Below are positions 62,936-64,000 of a stretch of 64,000 bases of DNA, piece by piece. This DNA comes from Rubripirellula lacrimiformis (GTDB taxonomy: Bacteria > Planctomycetota > Planctomycetia > Pirellulales > Pirellulaceae), in the NCBI RefSeq assembly GCF_007741535.1, contig NZ_CP036525.1, positions 3,224,001 through 3,288,000 on the forward strand, written 5' to 3'. The position numbers and the translations under genes were made by a program. The notes under the pieces are model-generated. The model searched no databases. It had not been told where the DNA came from and saw only the letters and a list, made by a program, of their open reading frames with translations. Position 1 is the first letter of the stretch. Every line of letters begins with the position of its first letter.

Positions 62936-64000
62936 CGAATTTCCGTATGGACCGGCGGACCGCAGATCGTCACGGCCTGTCGATCAAACCCCGTTTCGAA
63001 TCTGAACGTGAGCCGTTTGGGCGATAGCCCCGGTTCTTGGGCGACGAAACCGAGGCTATCGCCTAACGGCTCATTCATCGAAAAACCGCCAACCGTTCCG
63101 CCCTTCACTCCAACGGCTATTGGAGATTCCGATTCGCCCGGCTTGATTCTTCCCAATTCGTTGATCACTCGCAACGCATCCAATGCCGTCACATTCTGGT
63201 CGCCGTTTTGGTCGTAGTACACGCCCGGCCATGACGTGACGCCTAACGGGTCGTCCAGCAGACCGTCGTCCGAATTTCGTGACGACCCGAGTTCATTGAT
63301 GATCACCAACGCGTCCAGGGCCGACAGATTTCCATCGTTGTTGATATCGCTGGGCCGCAAAGAGTTCTGCCAAGGTCGCTGGAAATTCAGGGTCAGTTCG
63401 GCTGACGAATTTTCGTTCTCGGTCGGGGAAGCAATCTGCCGTGCGGCGCCCGACGAAGTGCTGAGCGATGTCAGTCGCCACTGCGAAAAATCGACAACCG
63501 ATAGCGTGTCGTTCTGGTCACCCACAATTTCCAGTGATCCCAGGATTCGATCGGATCCGAATTCGGCTGACCCGATTTGAAACAGGTCCGCCCCGCCCTG
63601 CCCCGACGCCGTGATCCGCACACCGACCGGCAGATCCAAAATTTCGATGATGTCGTCGCCGTCCGCGGTGCTGACCTGCCACTCGGCGGCGCGGGTTGCG
63701 CTGTCTAGTGCGCTGATCGAAACCGTTTGGCGGGTGCCGATTGCAGAGATCCCAAACGAATGGCTGGGCGATGCCGTGGTGATCGTGAAACCGCTGGACA
63801 AGACGATTTGATTGACACCGTCCGCTGGGACTGCATCGTCTTGAACGCCTATGACTGCGTCGTCAATGTCGAACTGCCACTGGCGTCCATTGGCGCTAGA
63901 CGTATCGACGATTTCGCTGACACCGGTGAACGATAGGTTGGTCGATGGCGGGTCGCTCTGGTTCGCTAGACCAAACGTTGCCTGGATCACGCCGGTTTGG
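62695..64000 (-). CDS. Dockerin type I-containing secreted protein, C-terminal part (5' end outside window)
   Basis: The frame has no start within the window and runs off the 3' end of the given plus strand, so this is the C-terminal part, at least 434 residues. Two dockerin repeats are clear: DINNDGNLSALDALVIINELG and DQNGDQNVTALDALRVINELG, each with the Asp/Asn calcium loop. Dockerins bind cohesins or attach secreted proteins in multidomain complexes. The part before is beta-rich and unrecognised. After the dockerins come SESPIAVGVKGGTVGGFSMNEPLGD, an inverted repeat (63010-63072), and then 22-residue repeats GWAESLGDLRYELGRSPKRL from array C. The TAG stop at 62695-62697 lies inside one 66-bp unit. 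Confidence 0.75.
   Translation of the reverse strand, partial: QTGVIQATFGLANQSDPPSTNLSFTGVSEIVDTSSANGRQWQFDIDDAVIGVQDDAVPADGVNQIVLSSGFTITTASPSHSFGISAIGTRQTVSISALDSATRAAEWQVSTADGDDIIEILDLPVGVRITASGQGGADLFQIGSAEFGSDRILGSLEIVGDQNDTLSVVDFSQWRLTSLSTSSGAARQIASPTENENSSAELTLNFQRPWQNSLRPSDINNDGNLSALDALVIINELGSSRNSDDGLLDDPLGVTSWPGVYYDQNGDQNVTALDALRVINELGRIKPGESESPIAVGVKGGTVGGFSMNEPLGDSLGFVAQEPGLSPKRLTFRFETGFDRQAVTICGPPVHTEIRVGWAESLGDLRYELGRSPKRLSVGWAESLGDLRYELGRSPKRLSLGWAESLGDLRYGLGLSPKRLSVGWAESLGDLRYE
63010..63072. repeat. Inverted repeat inside the dockerin gene
   Basis: GAGCCGTTTGGGCGATAGCC (63010-63029) pairs with GGCTATCGCCTAACGGCTC (63054-63072) with one indel, and CGGTT/AACCG extends the stem. 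The left arm has the same GAGCCGTTTGGGCGAT as the second half of each 66-bp unit of array C. It lies in the translated C-terminus. Confidence 0.85.

Overview
The window looks like chromosome from a Pirellulaceae-type planctomycete (Rhodopirellula relatives). The evidence is the gene content: two DUF1592/DUF1552 cytochrome pairs, large PVC-type haem-binding proteins, a formylglycine sulfatase, a dockerin-bearing secreted protein, a free-standing RNA polymerase alpha-CTD protein, an EF-G of the spirochaete/planctomycete/mitochondrial type, and intergenic palindromic repeats. GC is moderately high, coding density is moderate, and operons are short. I found no rRNA, tRNA, CRISPR, integrase or transposase.

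Layout. 1-3347 (minus): a five-gene run of alpha-CTD protein, membrane/arrestin-like protein, second arrestin-like protein, P-loop ATPase and a protein of unknown function, two of them coupled by overlaps. 4393-8207 (plus): secreted c-type cytochrome DUF1592 protein and its DUF1552 partner behind a good sigma70-like promoter. 8318-15078: mostly housekeeping genes (HAD phosphatase, scpB, SDR, lipoprotein, PAP2, coaD, class V aminotransferase). 15273-24964: small membrane protein, Tat-exported propeller protein, LURP-one-like protein, a five-unit palindromic repeat array, TMEM14-like protein, two secreted hydrolase-type proteins, MFS transporter, methyltransferase. 25323-27516: ECF sigma factor overlapping a large membrane anti-sigma-like protein. 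27668-34545: RIO kinase, L-2-hydroxyglutarate oxidase, and BatC/BatD-E-like proteins. 35216-42602: EF-G, bS18, thioesterase, ABC-2 permease, and an ABC exporter-like protein that has lost its ATPase motifs. 42651-43062: second repeat array. 43233-58805: catabolic/secretory locus with three ceramidase-like proteins, two PVC haem proteins, a sulfatase and another DUF1592/DUF1552 pair. 59117-64000: endonuclease/phosphatase-family protein, an SGNH plus alpha/beta-hydrolase fusion, a nine-copy 66-bp repeat array, and the C-terminal part of a dockerin protein whose reading frame runs into that array.

How genes work together. The 43-58 kb block reads as an exported degradation module: amidase/ceramidase-like enzymes and a sulfatase remove groups from complex lipids or glycans, and haem-binding dehydrogenase-like proteins may pass electrons on. 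The minus-strand genes there are joined by 4-nt overlaps or a 6-nt gap, so they are probably one operon. The most unusual items are the ATPase-dead ABC exporter, the 66-bp array read as the C-terminus of a secreted protein and ended by one substitution, the arrestin-like/ATPase operon, and the SGNH/hydrolase fusion. Start sites were chosen by Shine-Dalgarno sequence and signal-peptide position; family assignments come from recognised motifs, not database searches.
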